Source: Elmis aenea
Lineage: Eukaryota > Arthropoda > Insecta > Coleoptera > Elmidae
NCBI GenBank assembly: GCA_947652605.1
Contig: OX393581.1
Coordinates: 12,342,640 to 12,406,639, forward strand
Direction: 5' to 3'
Length of the DNA stretch: 64,000 nucleotides
Below are positions 23,163 to 34,349 of this stretch, piece by piece (position 1 is the first letter of the stretch; each line of letters starts with the position of its first letter). The translations under genes were made by a program, and so were the position numbers. The notes under the pieces were generated by a model. The model had not been told where the DNA came from and searched no databases. It saw nothing but the letters and a program-made list of their open reading frames with translations.

Positions 23163-23899
23163 AGCTTCTTAATTCTTTTAATTTTCTTTTAAGTATTGGA
23201 TGAAATTTTATAATTTTCTGCTACTGTTTGTTGCATTTATAGTCAAAATTAAAACACAATGAAATCAAAATCTAGCGTTGCAAAATTTTCGAAACTCTAC
23301 CAAAAAAAAACTTCGCTTAATCTTTTGTGTTCTTTCTACGACTTGTCTTTAATATTTACGTGACTTCAACCTCGGGGCACAGAATTCGCTTAAGACAAGC
23401 CTTTGTTATGTTTACGACAAATGCTTGCGTTAAACAAAACAAAAGAATTCGTTGGTTTTTAAATGTAAGGAAAATATTTACTATTATAAACGAAACATGT
23501 TTTAAAAATATTCAAGTTTCATAGAATTTGGCGCGATTTTAGTCGAGATTAATTTATGCACCCGGACGCACTGTCAAAAAAAAGCTGACGATGCGCATTT
23601 GTTAAACTGTTATAATGTCGGAAGAGTGGAAAACTTTTTGTGAACGAACCTAATTTAGAATAGATTGCTCTACAGGGCATGGTTTGCTCGACGAGTAAAC
23701 TTTATCACATGTAAGTGCTACAAGTCGTGAGGAAAATTTATATTACGAAAGTCATATTGTGTTTCTCTTTCAAAATATAACGAAAAATGTGAAATATCTG
23801 CAAAGTCGCCTATGAAACGTTGTGCGGTAGTTCTTTAATGCCCTCTAAAATAACTTAAAAACTATAATATTCAGCCATTTTGCAAAACATTCATTAAGG

Positions 23900-24161
23900 C
23901 AGTGGTTTCCAACCTTTTTGTAACTCAGCCCACCTTTTTCATAAAAAAAAAATTTTGCGCCCCCCTTACTTTTCGTAACAATCTAATTTCATGATAATTA
24001 TTTAATGGGCTTCAAAACAATATAGGTACCATATTTTGTAAAAATAAAGTTTTTTTGTTTGTTTGTATTCAAAAATGATAGTTTGGTAACAGCTGCGTGC
24101 CCCCCTTACAATAGTCTCGCGCCCCCCTAGGGGGGCGCGCCCCACAGGTTGGAAACCACTG
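23900..24161. mobile_element. hAT MITE
   Basis: TIRs CAGTGGTTTCCAACCT and AGGTTGGAAACCACTG. The flanks CATTAAGG (23892-23899) and CATTTTAAGG (24162-24171) look like an 8-bp duplication with a 2-bp insertion. The body is rich in GCGCCCCCC words. Too short to encode a protein. Confidence 0.8.
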
Positions 24162-24246
24162 CATTTTAAGGTCTTCATTGATTTGATTCGCCCTTATAGT
24201 GTATAAAAATAAGAATATAAACATCTAACAAGGTGTATATTTCAAC

Positions 24247-24543
24247 TTGAAGGACATGGGAATCTCGAAAACCGTCAGAGATAGAAGGATGGTTAAATTA
24301 ACAAAGGAATGTGTTTTGACTTGCTTACTAACAAGGAAGGGCCAAGATATGTTGTCGATAGAATCTAATCAAGACTGTGTTTATTGCTTTAAAAACATCA
24401 AAACGAAATGTTCTGCAGAATTATGCGTGCCACTGGCAATTTCCTTCGGAAAAATAGGGGAAAAGTTGAATAATAAAGGTAATTTTTGCGATACTAGCTT
24501 CGACAATTATTTTAAAATACATGAGCACCTTAGAGCAAGATAA
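24247..24543 (+). other. 98-codon frame overlapping an inverted R2 fragment
   Basis: The frame is open, with a CVYCFKNIKTKC segment that superficially resembles a metal knuckle. However, the DNA at 24255-24285 and 24410-24475 is the complement of parts of repeat R2 (CCGTCAGAGATA; CGTGCCACTGGC; GGAAAAATAGGGGAAAA). The frame is therefore probably repeat-derived, not a host gene; the product is not recognised. Confidence 0.3.
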
Positions 24544-24705
24544 TTTTTAATATCACGGTATTTACTTTTTGCAATTACTTTGTTTATAAACTTTTTTTAT
24601 AAACTTGTACATTTTCGGCTTTAATGGCGAAAATAATAAAATGGCACAGTTTTTACTCCTCAATTTATTCAGTGTTTAATTTGACTACATAATGTGGACA
24701 TGAAC

Positions 24706-25690
24706 CAGGGGCGCGTCGCACCGGGGGTGTAAGGGGTGCTTTGCACCCGGGCGCGGTCAATCAGGCGGCGCATGCAACGAGACAAAATTTTGCCTTTATA
24801 TGTTTTTATGCAAAAGCGAAAGGAGGCCGAAGAAATGCAGCGGGGTTTTCCTTAAAAATAATTAGCTTCGATACGATACGAGCTGAACAAAAGGAATAGC
24901 ACTTGCACTCAGGGTGACCAGGTGAATTGTTGCTTAAATCGCCAACTCAATTTCTTTGTTGTTGAAATTGGAACGGGAAAAATATTTGATAAAGGGTTAA
25001 AAAAATATTAAAGACCAAAAACAAACATAATTCACATAAATTCAACAAAATCAGAATTACATGTAAACATAACATACAGTGCTGCGCAAAAGTATGGAAA
25101 CAGACAGATATTATTGAAGATATTACAATAAAATTTGGTATCTGACCGTTATCGTATGTTCCAGATTTGATGAAAAATCGAGATATCTCGAATATCAATT
25201 TTAGTTATAAAACAGGCTTATTGTTTTTGAAGACAATTAAATTTTCTATGCAACTAAAAAAATATAGGGTGTTGTGTTTAAAGAAAAATGAGTTTTTATA
25301 TGTTTAAAGTTTCACTATTTTGACCAAGCGTAAAAAGCGCTCTATATAATATTTTAAAAGTATAAAAAAGTGTTAATTAATTTATTGTCAATCTAAATTT
25401 TATTCGTAGACTTATCGCCATCCAGCGGAAATTTATGTCGAAAATTTCCCGATATTTCAACAGGCTTCTGAACTCCGAACTTACGTTTACTACTACGTAA
25501 AAGTAAAATGACAATGTCAATTTTCATTTATAATACGCTTACGCTTGCGAAGCGAATAACACCAACTTCTCTCTACTCTCTATAGAATGTTGCCAATTGT
25601 AAATTTTTTATCAGTGACATTAACAATATGGATTTAGGGCGCAAAAAATGAGTTCGCACCCCGGCGAATAATACCAACGGCGCGCCACTG
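24706..25690. mobile_element. hAT element with exact target duplication
   Basis: Starts CAGGGGCGCGTCGCACC and ends CCAACGGCGCGCCACTG. Flanked by exact 8-bp duplications ACATGAAC (24698-24705 and 25691-25698). CACCCGGG/CACCCCGG words occur near both ends. The interior holds a Tc1-like end starting at 25075, probably a later insertion. No transposase recognised. Confidence 0.85.
25075..25400 (+). repeat. Tc1-like terminal fragment, copy 2
   Basis: Begins TACAGTGCTGCGCAAAAGTA, matching 1025-1480. Its second half (25205-25375) is an inverted relative of the 3735-3900 TACAGGGTG sequence (GACCAAGCGTAAAAAGCGC). No right end found. Confidence 0.5.
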
Positions 25691-25698
25691 ACATGAAC

Positions 25699-26423
25699 CA
25701 TTTTTATTACAATTGATTATATAATGTCATTTATTAGCCAAATTATGTGGATATTTTAAATTGTTTACACCATTTTCATAATAAACAGTCCAAATCATAC
25801 ATTTTCAAAAACTTTTCATTGCATAGAATGGAACTTGAAGAACATTGTAACTCTAAAACGAAATATTCCGATATCATTTATTAACATTTCAATTAATTTT
25901 CAGTCATGTTTTGATATTTAATTATTTAATATCAATTTTAATGTACGTGATTTGGAATATTTTCACTTAGTTTTCAGCCACAATTATTATTGATATAAAT
26001 TTCGAAGCCCGTTCGCATTTTAATTAATAAACAAATGCCAACGCATAGCTAATTTTAAGACTAATGCAAAATTCAATAGTTAATCGAGGCAATTAAAAAG
26101 GATTGATTAATTAATTAATTTTTGATATTGCGCTGGGATGAAAACTTTAATTACACGGGAGCGGCTAATTTAATTGAGTACATTTATTGATGGACACGTT
26201 CCTTTATAAAAGCATCGGAGATTTATTATATTACAATATTATCAAGCTTTTTTTCCTTTAAAATGATTAATCTATCGAAAATAACATTATTTGGAAATCA
26301 AAGTTTAATCAAAGTACATAAATATTTATTAGTCATACATTTTTACTCGTTTGTGAGTTAAACGGATATAGTATACACTTTTTATTTATTTCAAGTATAA
26401 AATGATCAACAATTGAGCATTTA
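25699..26423. other. AT-rich stretch without recognised gene
   Basis: No motif seen; short ATTAATTAATTAAT runs only. Confidence 0.35.
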
Positions 26424-26615
26424 AATGTGCTCAGTGGCGTAGTTAGGGTTTGTGCTGCCCGGGGCGATCGATGAGTTTGCCGCCTCTCTCAATAAGGGCT
26501 GCCAACTCTTGATTTTTTTCAAAAGTAAACAGAGATCGACACAAAAAAGCGGGGGAAAGACAAAATGCGCCGCGGGCGATTGTTTTCTGAATCTTAGACG
26601 TTCAAACGTGTTTTA

Positions 26616-27671
26616 ATGCAAAGTTGGATAATGAAGAGTACTTTACCATCATCCAAAATTACAGTTTTATGGCAGAACACGATAACGCAAGCATTCGAAG
26701 AGAAGGATTATTGTACAGCAGTATTTTTAGATATCGGTCAAGCCTTTGATAAAGTCTGGCATGTAGGACTACTGTACAAAATTAGAAAAATACTGCCAGA
26801 CAACATATACATTATTCTGAAATCGTACCTGGAAAATAGATATTTTCAGGTAAAACACAAGGTAGAATACTCATCGTTGTGCCCAGTAAAATCAGGTGTA
26901 CCACAGGGCAGCATATTGGGACCAGTGCTATATTTACTATATACAGCTGACTTACCAACTACAGCAAACAGCATGACCGCTACCTATGCGGATGACACTG
27001 CTGTCCTAGTTAGGCACAGAGATCAAATAGTAGCAACGTATATATTGCAAAATAACCTAAATGAAGTTCAGACATGGCTAAAAAGGTGGCACATTAAAAC
27101 CAACGAAGCAAAGTCAGTTCAGATCACTTTCACTCTGAAAAAGGGCAACTGTCCCCCTGTACAGCTAAACAATCATCAACTTACTCAAGCTGAAGAAGCG
27201 AAATATCTAGGTATCCACCTGGACAGAAGACTAACCTGGAGAAAACATATATTCACAAAAAGAAAGCAACTCGGACTTAAACTACAAAAAATGTATTGGA
27301 TTATGGGAAAGAAATCAAGACTATCTATTGAAAACAAACTCCTGATTTACAAATCTATATTAAAACCTATCTGGACTTGCGGTGTTCAATTGTGGGGATC
27401 GGCTTCAAATTCGAATATTGAAATACTTAAAAGATTTCAGTCAAAAGTGTTGCGGCTGATTGTGAACGCGCCGTGGTACGTGCCGAATGAAGTAATCCAA
27501 CGCGATCTTCAGGTGTTATCGGTTAAACATGAAGTGCTGAATTACAGTGCCAAATACCAACAGAGACTCGATGGCCATCCCAACAGACTAGCAAAACCAC
27601 TTTTCTCAAAAAACAACCAGCACCGTAGACTAAAGCGTTATAATCCTGAAGACTTTATTAACAGATTTTAA
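26616..27671 (+). pseudogene. Jockey-clade reverse transcriptase, 5'-truncated
   Basis: A 351-codon open frame. Residues from about 23 onward follow jockey reverse transcriptases: TITQAFEEKDYCTAVFLDI with the first catalytic Asp at 39, SGVPQGSILGPVLY (93-106), TYADDTAV with the catalytic pair at 126-127, then the KYLGIHLDRRLTW, WTCGVQLWG and NAPWYVPN landmarks of the thumb/C-terminus. The Met at 26616 and the first ~20 residues do not look like jockey, so the start is fortuitous. ORF1, the endonuclease and the RT fingers are lost, as is typical of 5' truncation at insertion. The surviving frame has no stops, suggesting a fairly recent insertion into hAT copy 2. It cannot make an active element alone. 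Confidence 0.85.
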
Positions 27672-27822
27672 GTAGCTTAGTAAAAACCCCAGAGACCATA
27701 AAAATCTAAGTTAATTGTGAGGAGATATGTCACTGGACATACTCCAGCACGTCAGTACTTTGCCACAATAAATTGCTGAATGTCCCTGGACAGATTGCAA
27801 AATACAGGGATTTAAAAAAAAA
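27672..27822 (+). other. Jockey 3' UTR and poly(A) tail
   Basis: The sequence after the stop runs to an A tract (27814-27822) that marks the 3' end of the retrotransposed copy. The hAT sequence resumes about 60 bp later. Confidence 0.65.
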
Positions 27823-28355
27823 TAATCACCCCCACCTTCACGAAATTATTTTCAATAAGGGCCAAACTTTCACTTATGGTTTCCATTTAGGTAAAAGAAC
27901 ACATACATAATATATTTAGCAAATTTACAAAAAAATAATAATACAAACATAAATATAAAATTCACATAAATTCCAAAAAAGTAACACCATATTTCATATT
28001 TCATGAACAAAAAGCGTACATTACTGAGAATTTTCTTAAAGGCACGTTGCGTTGCCAAGACACGTCTACAAATATAATAAATATAAAGTATAAAGGATTT
28101 TTTATGCAGGTCAAATTGCACTAATTATCACCCATTTAGGCCTGTCGCGCACGACCAATATTTTTATCACGTACCTACTTAAAAATCTCACAACAATAAT
28201 TGTAGTTAAGTACATACGGGTAATAAACAATTGTCATTACACACTGTTTTTGGTGCCCTTTGATTTGGAAGTTCTCTTACCATTGTTCGAAACTTTTGTA
28301 CATCTCAATTTACAAATAATTAGACGAATGTTATCGCTATGCGACGGTTGGTTAA

Positions 28356-28598
28356 TACAGGGTGTCCCAATTATACACCGCCAAAAAGTAGGTGCATATT
28401 TCTGAGTGAAAATGATTTCGGCCAAGTTTTAAACGGCTAGGACGTAATCGATTTTTTGTTTTTTTTTCTTGCAAATTTGGAGGTCTCTAACTTTGAAAGG
28501 AAGCATTTTTGGATAACAAAATATTTGACAAATGGTCATCATTTTCACTCAGGAATATGCACCTACTTTTTGGCGGTGTATAATTGGAACACCCTGTA
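28356..28598. mobile_element. TACAGGGTG MITE, 243 bp
   Basis: TIRs of about 55 bp: TACAGGGTGTCCCAATTATA with ACCGCCAAAAAGTAGGTGCA inward, and their complement ending GGAACACCCTGTA. Flanked by TA. Inserted in hAT copy 2; the corresponding place in copy 1 (about 7580) is empty. Confidence 0.85.
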
Positions 28599-29044
28599 TA
28601 AAAAGGAATATATACCCAAACCAAATGTTTGCAATAGAACTAAAGTGAAAAATCCCTTTTAGAATTGAGTTTAAAACTGCATGAAATTTAATACCTAAAA
28701 TAAATGAAATTTCATAATTTTATTGAATGGCTGTTACCCTATCATAAATTTTATTACTTGGAATTTCTGTCGTTACAAGGGGGCGGGTTTTCAGTGTAGC
28801 CAGGTCGACTAGCCCGTTTTACCCTCTAACTTCGATAAGATTTTTTAAATATACATTTTTCATTGGGAGTAGCGCGCTAGTGCCAGCACTGATTATTATA
28901 TCTACTGTTCCTTTATTACCGCCAGATTTTAATTTTTACCCCATTTGTGTATTTGGGTGGACTATAAAATGCTGCTCCAAAAAAAGTGCCGCTTGGGGCG
29001 TACCGACCCCCCTCGCCCATGTTTGCTAAGTCACTGAATGTGCT

Positions 29045-29670
29045 GTACTATAGATGTCTTCGTCCACAATACACTTTTACAGATCAAATCCCTAAAAATC
29101 TATTAAAATATTTTTTAATAAACGTATTTACATATGCATTAAAATTGTTCTTTCTCTAACCATGGAGTATTTATACGGCCATTCGTCTCATAAGCCGAAT
29201 GATCATGATAAAGTAAACAAAATTTCCTTAAACTTCAAATTTCTATTAATGGTATTAAGAGTTTTTAAATTAAGCACTGTTTATTTTCTTTACAAATTTT
29301 AATAAGCTTATACTTCAGTGGGAATTTAAGTACACTGTGCAAATGAAATTCTTTTGCTTAAAGTCAGATATAACGAGTCATTATTCCTGATCATTATAGA
29401 AGAGATTTATCAGGAAAAGAATCAATTTTATCGTAACACGATACTCTGCAATTTTGTTGGGAACTGATCAGAGTAACCAGACTTTAGTTTGTGATTTTTT
29501 GTCACACAGCCCAAGCTGCTTAACCTGTGAACTAATATTGCGACTTTATTTGTAAATCGCTTTAACCTTGGTAAATGCTTAATTTTTGTTTGTACGAAGA
29601 GAACATAATTAATTAACTATCTAAACCATAAATTCATATTTCTGCTACCACTAATGTAAATGACTCTTAC
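29045..29670. other. AT-rich stretch without recognised gene
   Basis: Nothing recognised. Confidence 0.3.
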
Positions 29671-29678
29671 CGTACAGT

Positions 29679-29836
29679 CTGCATGCATAGAGAGTCCTAA
29701 CGCACGGTAAGCAAAACGCACTTGGCTAGAAAAATCGAAGTAGCCTTCAAACACTGCCTGCATGCATATAGTAAGCGACATAACGCACGGTAAGCAAAAC
29801 GCACACTTGTCTAGAAATGTCAAAGTAGGCTTACGT
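29679..29836 (+). repeat. Two-copy tandem repeat, period 79 bp
   Basis: Copies start CTGCATGCATA at 29679 and 29758 and share AACGCACGGTAAGCAAAACG and AAGTAG(G/C)CTT. They are diverged. Confidence 0.75.
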
Positions 29837-29921
29837 CAAAATTCACAAGACAACGTAATTACATGTGTATATTGGCCAAAAAAACCGTTAAAATCGTAGG
29901 TGTTATGTCCGTAGAAAAAGT

Positions 29922-30033
29922 ACGCTACATAACACGAGTTGTAAAGCAATTACGCACTCGTGGAAATACGCTCGCCGCTACGCGGCTCGGTGCGTAATAG
30001 GTATGTTTCTTACAACTCTTGTTATGTAGTATA
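29922..30033. repeat. Imperfect foldback, about 110 bp
   Basis: CTACATAACACGAGTTGTAA pairs with TTACAACTCTTGTTATGTAG across a CpG-rich loop (ACGCTCGCCGCTACGCGGC) that is itself partly palindromic. Confidence 0.6.
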
Positions 30034-30860
30034 CTATTATGATTCATTTTTACAGCTTACATTAGTGAGTTTAGTAACTTTTAACGTAAAATGTTGGCAT
30101 ATGCTATCTTACATAATTCTTTTTAAGCCCCGAACTGTATATATCTTCATAACTTTATGTTTCGTGATATACAAATTTCTCTGATGTTAATCAAATATTT
30201 ATTAATGTAATTAATAAATTGATTAATAATGTGTTTAAATTAGACAAAAAAATAACACCAGACTGGCGCCTAGCATAATTACAAGCAACATCCGGGTGCT
30301 TTATCGACAAAACAGAGGGCATAGCACCCTAAAATTAATTAATTAGCATTACAAGTTAATGTAGTGTATGTCTAATTTCATGGTCAGTGAAAAAATTAAC
30401 TTAGGGTTTTGTACTAGACAGAGAAATAAAGCCATTTTCTTGTTAAGTTGTTTTGCAGGTGAACAATGTAGTTTTTTGTGTTTTATTTATTTGTAACACA
30501 TTGTATTGCAGCAAAAACAGAAAAATACATTTATTTAAACTTTTAACTTTTGAATGTAGCAAAAAAAGTCTGTTTACCTGCGTTAGATAATTTTACCATT
30601 TAGGATTCAAATCTAGAAAGTACCTCCTCATTTTTTAATGCTTTTGCAATGCTTTTTACCATATTTTAAACTTTAAACGCTTAAGTTTGATTAATTAAAA
30701 ATTGGTTAAAAAAGAAAACTGCGTTTAAAAAAACCAAAATTGATCACAGTATTTACAGTATTTAAAGCCGTTGAATTTGACAAGACTGCAATGTGGTAAA
30801 CGGTTTGTGACTCAATTACAAAAAAACATGATGTCCCAAATATGCGATACTTGTTAATTA
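30034..30860. other. AT-rich stretch without recognised gene
   Basis: Nothing recognised. Confidence 0.3.
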
Positions 30861-32222
30861 TACAGGGTGATTGATTGGGACCGTGCATTAGAAATAGAAA
30901 TGAAGAATGAAAAAGGTCAACGATCTTAAATTTTGGTTATGGGCATAATGGCTACTTTTTTGAAAAATAATGAATATCTCAACAACTACGGGGTTTAGAC
31001 ATAGGACACCCTTCATAAAAATTGAAGGGGAGAAAAAATGCTATCGAATAGCATAATAAAACAAGGGTGTTTACATTAGAAAAAAATGAGTTATGTCACT
31101 TTGAAGTTTGGAAAGTTTGGCATTTTTTTGTGGACACCCTGTACCATTAAATTTAAATTTTTAATTTTTAAAATGTTGCTCCCTAACCGGACTAACATTA
31201 TTGTTAAAACTTATTTCTTAACTTCAAGAAACGAGGTCGCTACGATTTTTTAAAGTTAAGCCTGCTTATGTCAGATTTTTCGGAAAAAAATTAATAAGTT
31301 TGCAACATTGTCACAAAATCAAAAAATGAAAAGACATTAATGTAGAGGTTAAAAAATGACATTCGAAGACGTAAAAATATACAGGGTGTTCCATTTAAAA
31401 ATCTTTGTTTTTGCTATCGCGCGAAAATGGAACATCCTGTATAGTTGAAAATAATTTTACGACGTAGATCTTTTTAAACCAAAAATTTTATGCATTTAAG
31501 TTTTTTTTCTATCTCCAACGGGCGGGTCGCTATGAAAGCCCGACGTACTGATGCAGGACCCTATATACATATACACTAAACAGGGTGTGTAAAAATTGGC
31601 GGAAGCGATGTTCTTAGTAAAATTCTAAGTCGAAAATCTTAATACGAAAATGTTGTACCATGCTTGCTGTGTCTGCTAGAGCTCCTCAAAGTTTTGACAT
31701 TTAGTCCTTTAATAAGCGTTATTATTTAATACTTGCAAATGAAAAAGCTGCAATTTGGAATAAAAATAAATTTCGAATAGTATTTTTCCTAGATATTGTG
31801 TTTTTCCTTTCAAAAATTGGTGTTGAAAATATGTAAATCACTTATTTGAATCAAAATAATACAAATGGCAACATTGTCATTAGCTGTCATCTCTGTTTTT
31901 CTCGTAATTATTTCTAGTTTGTGTTTTACGATACCCAAAAGTTTGCAGCTATGTTTACGAACTGAAGGCTTTCAGTTCGAACAAAAATTTTAAATACCTA
32001 AGTAAAAATTGCTGATAAAAAAATGTCCAAACGCAAATCCATGTATGCAATGTTGCAATTTTTTTTTTCTTTAAATGGTTCCTGAGGCCATAGGAAGCAT
32101 GGTACAACATTTTTGTATCAAGATTTTCGACTTAGAATTTTACGAAGAACATCGTCACGTGTAGCGCTTCCGCCAATTTATACACACCCTGTATACGCAC
32201 GATTCCAATCAATCACCCTGTA
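30861..32222. mobile_element. TACAGGGTG element with nested copy
   Basis: Starts TACAGGGTGATTGATTGGGA and ends TCCAATCAATCACCCTGTA. Internal end motifs occur at 31131-31144, 31381 and 31441, and a complete second element lies at 31579-32193. Confidence 0.7.
31579..32193. mobile_element. Nested element with about 110-bp TIRs
   Basis: Left AACAGGGTGTGTAAAAATTG with GGCGGAAGCG; right CGCTTCCGCC ... ACACACCCTGTA. The arms share AATTCTAAGTCGAAAATCTT and its complement, and ATGTTGTACCATGCTT and its complement. Confidence 0.75.
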
Positions 32223-33680
32223 TACGCTTATGTTGGTTGGGTGTGTGGCACATAAGAAATTATTTTGTTGAAGTTGCTAATTTTTGAAATTCGAGCCTTT
32301 TAAACGTTACGTTTAAGAAGTTCTTAAGGTGAGCTTTTGATTTTAGACACATTGAATTCTGAGTTTTTTGTCCTTAATGTTCTTTTTTCAAATAAATCTT
32401 TTGTTTCTGCGCTTTTGGTTTCTTGCAATCGTCCCTCCTTTTGTTAATTTAAAGTTTGCAAAAATCAATTTTTCAAGTTTTGGTTCACAGTTGTAATAAC
32501 GAGTTAAAATTGCGTTAAAATTAAGCTCATAGCAATGTTGACTGATAAACGTCTGTAATTGTTTATCGTGATTGAAAATGACAATCAATTGCCTATCTAA
32601 AGAGGTTAAACATGTATCGTGCGGGTTGGAAATCACTTGGAGTGCACTTTAACAGCTAATAAATGACAATTATAGTACATGGTGCGAGTGAATATGCTAT
32701 GAAATACAGTGTGTTTTAAGTCTAATTATTAATCAGCTAGCCAATTATTGCTGTCAAATCACTTCCACTGATGGTATGCATTTGTAAACCGTAGTAGTGC
32801 TAGTTTATAGCTCATCTGCATCAGAGATCGTGTGCACGTTGATAACCAACCCTGCAGCAGACAGAGATCGACAATCAAAGGGTGGGAATAGGTCAAACGT
32901 TAGGGTGGGGTAATTGAAAAGCAATCCAATTAAACAGAAAATAAATAGACGGTCCGGAAAACTAAATAAATTCTCTACTGTTGCATTTTTTATGCAATTC
33001 AGAGGTGACTGCCTAAACACAAAGACGCCACCAGAGGCATATGTGCTTATTATACATTTTGTGCGTCTAAAGAGGGGGTCGCTAATGGATGGGGGAACAG
33101 GAGTCCAGGGGTTTTATCAAATTCAAATAATCTCATTCTTAATGACGGTTATTATGAGTGACAGGTCGACCCTCTAGAAGGTATACTTTTGTTCCGTTTT
33201 GTTGAGCCATTTTCGATCTTATATCGCACGCCAAAGGGCGGATTTCGCGATGCAATTAGCCTTGGGCGATTATTTAGGCTTCGTTTTTGTTGATTAAGTG
33301 TTTTCTGAGTCAGGGATTTGTCTGCTCACTCTGAACAATGTCGTTTTGGTTTGTTTTGGTGTTAAATATCTAAAACTCCTTACTTACAGTTAATGATGTA
33401 ATGGATATGTATCGCGATCTAGCTATCCTTGGGGCTTAAATTCCTAAATTTAAAAAACAAATTGTAAATAACGATGAAAATACGTTTAAAAATTCGTTGC
33501 GAGTCAAATTTTTGTCTAATGAAAGATTTCAAATAGGTAACATTTATAAAATACTTTAGTTGAAATGGATTTTTAAATTTTAATACTTCACAATTTTAGT
33601 ACCTACATAGGTACATGAAACTTGTAGTAACAAAATACAATATAGTAGGCTGTAACTGCTTTTGCGATTTTTTTACAGTT
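32223..33680. other. Stretch without recognised gene
   Basis: 32800-33300 is less AT-rich and free of the repeats seen elsewhere in the window. Two opposed frames of 71-87 codons overlap there; no motif recognised. Confidence 0.35.
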
Positions 33681-33689
33681 CAAAACCGT

Positions 33690-34100
33690 TTGTCGCATCC
33701 TAATCTCAATCTTCCTCTGTCGAGCTGATCTTGTTCTTGGAGGCCTCTGTCCTCCATGGCCTCATCCACTCCTTTTTTCCGGTTTTGTCTTGGCTGGTCC
33801 TTTTTTTCGACTTACACGTGGTTGCCACTTCCATACTTGTGCTGGTAATCGATCTTCTGGCATCTGTCTTATGGCCATACCATTTTAATCTTTTTGATGT
33901 GACTGTATCAATTATAGTAGTACATACGTTCATTTTTCCCCATGTCCGTGTTACGTACGCTGTCAAGTCTAGTAAGACCGCAGCACTTCCTCCAGTTCTG
34001 CATTTCCAGAGCTGTAATTTTACTTTCTTCTCGTTTATTAGTTACCCATAGTTCAGCCCCGTATAGGGTTACCTATACTTTATATTATTCATTTTGGTTT
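33690..34100 (-). pseudogene. RTE-like non-LTR 3' end, decayed
   Basis: The minus strand carries a TAYVTRTWG-type start, SKRLKWYGH, then in shifted frames MPEDRLPA- and VDEAMEDRGLQEQD-like words. This is the (R/K)LKWYGH-RMPE pattern of the C-terminal part of RTE-like reverse transcriptases. At least two frame changes are needed. No RT palm remains. Assignment is by pattern only. Confidence 0.6.
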
Positions 34101-34194
34101 TTGTCATTTTTCTCACACTCTTGGCTTGCGAACACATTCTGTAACTTTTGATTATTTGTTATGCACTTTTACAAGAGAGTGTTGCGAAAAGCCT

Positions 34195-34316
34195 TGTATG
34201 GCCATGATTATATTATTTTTCAAATCTTCAATATTATCACGCTTTTTGGTATACCCCACAAAATAAAAACCAAGTGGTTAAATCCAGTGATCTTGCCGGC
34301 CATCTCATAGGGCCAT
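34195..34316 (-). pseudogene. Tc1/mariner-like transposase C-terminal scrap
   Basis: The minus strand reads GPMRWPARSLDLTT, then FLFCGVYQK, and in a shifted frame DNIEDLKNNIIMAIQ. This matches the WPxRSPDLTPLDFFLWG(Y)xK segment of DUF4817-type insect transposases, where the DF carries the third catalytic Asp; here that Asp is lost by deletion. It is probably debris of the family that makes TACAGGGTG elements (inference). Confidence 0.55.
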
Positions 34317-34349
34317 TATTGCCTGAGTTTTTTTTTTCAAATTTGTAAC

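Larger units (their letters stand above)
26432..29036 (-). mobile_element. hAT-type transposon, copy 2 (inverse of 7184-8707)
   Basis: Starts CAGTGGCGTAGTTAGGG and ends GCTAAGTCACTG, with exact 8-bp duplication AATGTGCT at 26424-26431 and 29037-29044. 26432-26560 and 27870-28980 are the reverse complement of copy 1 (for example GAGATCGACACAAAAAA, and the block around GGGTGATAATTAGTGCAAT). It lacks the two MITEs of copy 1 but contains a jockey insertion (to 27822) and a 243-bp TACAGGGTG MITE (28356-28598). Confidence 0.85.

Noticed and set aside
24247..24543. 98-codon frame with CVYCFKNIKTKC as a possible zinc-binding host protein
   Set aside because: The DNA overlaps inverted pieces of repeat R2 and the cysteine spacing fits no family I know.
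30861..32222. TACAGGGTG motifs as telomeric or satellite repeats
   Set aside because: They occur as inverted pairs at element ends flanked by TA, not in tandem arrays.
33731..34051. 106-codon plus-strand frame
   Set aside because: It is the shadow of an RTE-like reverse transcriptase remnant on the minus strand.
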